This document shows positions 61,620 to 64,000 of a DNA stretch of 64,000 nt, in pieces. Made by a program: the position numbers and the translations under genes. The stretch spans positions 287,001 through 351,000 of the forward strand of contig JACEVL010000105.1 of assembly GCA_020284085.1 (NCBI GenBank). The letters are read 5' to 3'. This stretch comes from Aporrectodea caliginosa. Lineage: Eukaryota > Annelida > Clitellata > Crassiclitellata > Lumbricidae. Numbering within the stretch: position 1 is the stretch's first letter; every line of letters starts with the position of its first letter. The notes beneath the pieces are model-generated. The model had not been told where the DNA came from. It saw nothing but the letters and a program-made list of their open reading frames with translations, and ran no database searches.

Positions 61620-61670
61620 GGGGATCCGCGATTGTCTAGTGATTAGCGTGCTGGACTATCTATCAACTGC
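61620..61670 (+). repeat. SINE-F head fragment
   Basis: GCGATTGTCTAGTGATTAGC and GTGCTGGACT; the rest is absent. Confidence 0.5.
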
Positions 61671-61744
61671 CTCCCAGTATCCTATCTGTCTGTTCTGCTC
61701 AGTCTCATATCTCATTTTATTGTCAACTTAAGACTTTTTTAAAT

Positions 61745-61833
61745 TACGATTGGGTCCAGAGTTTAACGACATCTTATGACAACAAAGGTCGTTGACGTCG
61801 GCAGAAATTATTTTGGTCAGTTCTCACAGCTCA
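61745..61833 (-). repeat. 88-bp-type repeat, diverged
   Basis: GGGTCCAGAGTTTAACGACA, AAGGTCGTTGACGTCGGCAG, ending GTTCTCACAGCTC; an older variant with GACGTC in the core. Confidence 0.7.
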
Positions 61834-61919
61834 ATATGAAATAATTGCATTTCCGCCATAATCTGCCAATCTGTTTTAGCGGACTGATCTTCTGAATGTT
61901 AACCTGATTGCGACTTGGT

Positions 61920-62860
61920 TTTGGTGCGCCATCGGTTGATGCTTTGTGGTTTGGACTAAGAAGGAGGGCGACGCTAATGGTCTCTGTTACCACACAGTGG
62001 TCGTTAAACAGTAAACAAGCAATAACCAGTGGATCAGCCAAACATCCTCAAACAGCAAATGTGACGTTAACGGTTCTACGTAGCCACAAGCCGTTACTTA
62101 ACAATCATTTATACCGTTGTCGTCTCAGACACCTTTAAAACTATCCTACAGACGCTATAAATTGGCAAAATGAATTTTATCACTAGATACTAGCTGAGTT
62201 TCTCATATGTTTTTGGTCGACGTTGATGGCGAATTGCAAAATGTTGATAAACAACGGAAAACTGCCTACGATTTGGGTAGTGCCAGTCCGAAGCCTTGAT
62301 AACGGAGGAGGACGACATCAATCAACCGCATAACGACGCTAATGATCTTTGTTATCACACAGTGTTGTTAGATTGAAACTACTACTACTACTATTGTCAC
62401 TGAATTAAGAGCTGTAATATGCCAATACAATTTCTGTCGACGGCAACAGTCTTTGTAGCCATAACCTGTCGTTAAACTCTGGATCCATCCATCCAATTGC
62501 CACTGAGTCAGAAAACATATCCACAGAGTAAGTATGACGATAACAGTCTTTAGCGGCCACAAGCTGTCGCTTAACAATTAATTATACAGTGGTCTACTTA
62601 GACACCTTTAAAACAATCCGACAGACGCCATAAACATGGCAAATGCGTTTGATCGCTAGATAACACGCGTCCAACCCTTCTCATAAGCTCTGGTCGACGT
62701 TGACGGCCTTGGCCGCTGCAAGATTCTGATGTAAAACGAAAAACTGCTTACTATCGTGTAGTGCCAGTCCGAAGCCTTGATAACATAAGAGGATGCCAAT
62801 CATCATTATTACGATGTCGTTAAGCAGAAATTACGAAATGTCTTTCTATTTCCTAATTCA
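61920..62860 (+). repeat. Densest core array, seven cores in 765 bp
   Basis: Core starts at 62061, 62216, 62332, 62435, 62532, 62692 and 62788. Types in order: M4, M1, M2/M3, 88-bp type, M4, M1, M2/M3. AGACACC tails follow both M4 cores (62127, 62598). Another M2/M3 module precedes at 61955-62010. No coding frame. The 88-bp type sits in the array as one more module. Confidence 0.8.
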
Positions 62861-63200
62861 TACAAAACAAATAATCATATCACGATTGAGGTAATTGATT
62901 ATTACTGCAATTAAATTAAAATCTTCTATGGCGCCGTTGTCTAATGCACAAGGCTTTAAGACGACCGATGGCCTAACAAAACCAAACCGTAATCTGGCTA
63001 ATAAACAGAAGATCAGTTGAATTAGACAGATATGCAGTCTGTGGTGTGGAAGCAGTTCGAAAGTTTTATATTCAGAACGAAATGAAACAACATAGGCGAC
63101 TGAGCAGAACTGACACAATGTCATAAAGGGAGAGCTTCACAATATAAGTCCAGCAACCAAACAAGGTCGTTAACAAAGAACGGTTCTGCAGCTTTACCTT
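62861..63200. other. Unclassified sequence
   Basis: No gene or repeat recognised. Confidence 0.5.
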
Positions 63201-63210
63201 TGTATGTACG

Positions 63211-63244
<34 letters not shown>

Positions 63245-63472
63245 TGTATGTATGTATGTATGTATGTATGTATGTATGTATGTATGTATGTATGTATGTA
63301 TGTATGTATGTATGTATGTATGTATGTATGTATGTATGTATGTGTGCATGTATGTATGTATGTATGTATGTATGTATGTATGTGTATGTATGTATGTGTG
63401 CATGTATGTATGTACGTACGTATGTATGTATGTATGTATGTATGCATGTATGTATGTATGTATGTATGTATG
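63201..63472. repeat. GTAT microsatellite
   Basis: About 270 bp of (GTAT)n, pure in the first 140 bp and with GTGC/GTAC variants later. Its 68-135 codon frames (Tyr-Val-Cys-Met and Thr-Tyr-Ile-His periods) are artefacts. Confidence 0.97.
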
Positions 63473-64000
63473 AAGACAATTAATATGGCACGTCTAAAGT
63501 ACCTCAAAAAGACACTTTATCAATTTACCTTTTCGTTACCTTCATTCGTTTACCTCTGCATACTAAGCTTTCCGATAATGAACTGACCTGTTGGCCAGCT
63601 TCGACGTTATCTCGCATCGATGCTGGGCTGGAACCGTCGTCCAGTTTTCTGCCAGAGTGACGTCCATCAGACCATAAGCTAAGTGATGGCTGACTGCAGA
63701 GACAGATGAACAAAATAAGACCAACGAACCCGTTGAGGTAATGAAAAGTAAAGTAAGTTAAGCTCTGGTAATTTTAAGAAAGGTAATTTGTAATCAAGGA
63801 GACAGTTATCTAATATAATTTGATCTAATTTTTTTATAACGTAATCTAATCCAATCTGAATGATTTCTATAGAGTCGTTCTCATCGTGAGCAAGGCATCA
63901 ATCAACATAAGCTAAAGCTAAAGCTCAAGGCGATCTAGCCACACAAACGCATTTTCCTTATTTATAGGAACTGAAGGAAGCGTTTTGAAGGTATCTAAGA
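63473..64000. repeat. Unclassified, ending in a minus AGACACC tail
   Basis: Nothing recognised up to 63950. The last 35 bp (GGAACTGAAGGAAGCGTTTT, GAAGGTATCTAAGA) is the start of another minus-strand M4 tail that continues beyond the window. Confidence 0.5.

Noticed and set aside
63072..63586. Frames with Thr-Tyr-Ile-His or Tyr-Val-Cys-Met periods
   Set aside because: Translations of the GTAT microsatellite; a 4-bp repeat without stops is open in every phase.

Overview
The window looks like repeat-dominated euchromatin from an invertebrate animal, probably marine; I cannot place it further. The evidence is AT-rich non-coding DNA, several clades of non-LTR retrotransposons, tRNA-headed SINEs, animal-type DNA transposons (Merlin, piggyBac, hAT, FLYWCH-type MULE), and broken exons of a metazoan gene related to USH1G/SANS and ANKS4B. 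No intact host gene, rRNA, functional tRNA or CRISPR array is visible. Every long coding stretch is a transposon remnant or a decayed gene copy. Family letters below (SINE-A to SINE-G, LINE-P to LINE-V, repeat R, modules M1-M4) are my own labels.

The most striking feature is a non-coding modular repeat that recurs every few kilobases on both strands. Its building block is a core of about 43 nt. It starts like GTCGACGTTAACGG, runs through a CCTT..G..GCCACAAG-like middle, and ends like TGTCGTTAAAC. Diverged cores sit about 100 bp apart in a fixed order, M1-M2-M3-M4. M4 is followed by a tail (TTAGACACCTTTAAAACGC, then GATGCTATAAATTC). In several loci a tRNA-like SINE head precedes the unit. The AGACACC tail alone occurs more than 50 times. 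A separate 88-bp repeat carries a variant of the same core and shows signs of recent movement.

Layout. 0-2.3 kb: a block duplicated at 28.3-29.9 kb, then an ATC microsatellite. 2.3-5.1 kb: a LINE-R copy split by two foldback-type elements; its sister at 12.0-12.9 kb shows the uninterrupted sequence. 6.2-9.6 kb: hAT MITE, Merlin element and piggyBac element, each with target duplications. 11.4 and 21.9 kb: a two-headed SINE. 13-20 kb: modular repeats, an 88-bp pair, and a decayed SANS-like gene copy (19.9-20.6 kb, minus). 22.5-29.9 kb: 440-bp tandem duplication, SINEs, second copy of the first block. 30.3-33.1 kb: a 2.8-kb palindromic element with 8-bp target duplication that carries LINE reverse-transcriptase pieces. 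33-45 kb: modular repeats, purine microsatellites, SINEs, orphan piggyBac ends. 45.6-48.8 kb: hAT MITE, FLYWCH MULE, another inverted-repeat element. 49.5-53.5 kb: duplicated block with a LINE insertion, then a second SANS-like copy (plus). 53.8-61.6 kb: a repeat shared with 13.9-14.7 kb, microsatellites and LINE remnants. 62.0-62.8 kb: the clearest array of cores (seven in 765 bp). 63.2-63.5 kb: GTAT microsatellite.

The parts interact as layers of insertion. LINE-Q and SINE-A share a 3' end, which suggests shared retrotransposition machinery. The piggyBac element sits inside an AGACACC tail. Paired copies with and without an insert allow empty sites to be read inside the window itself. All family assignments come from reading motifs by eye, without database searches.
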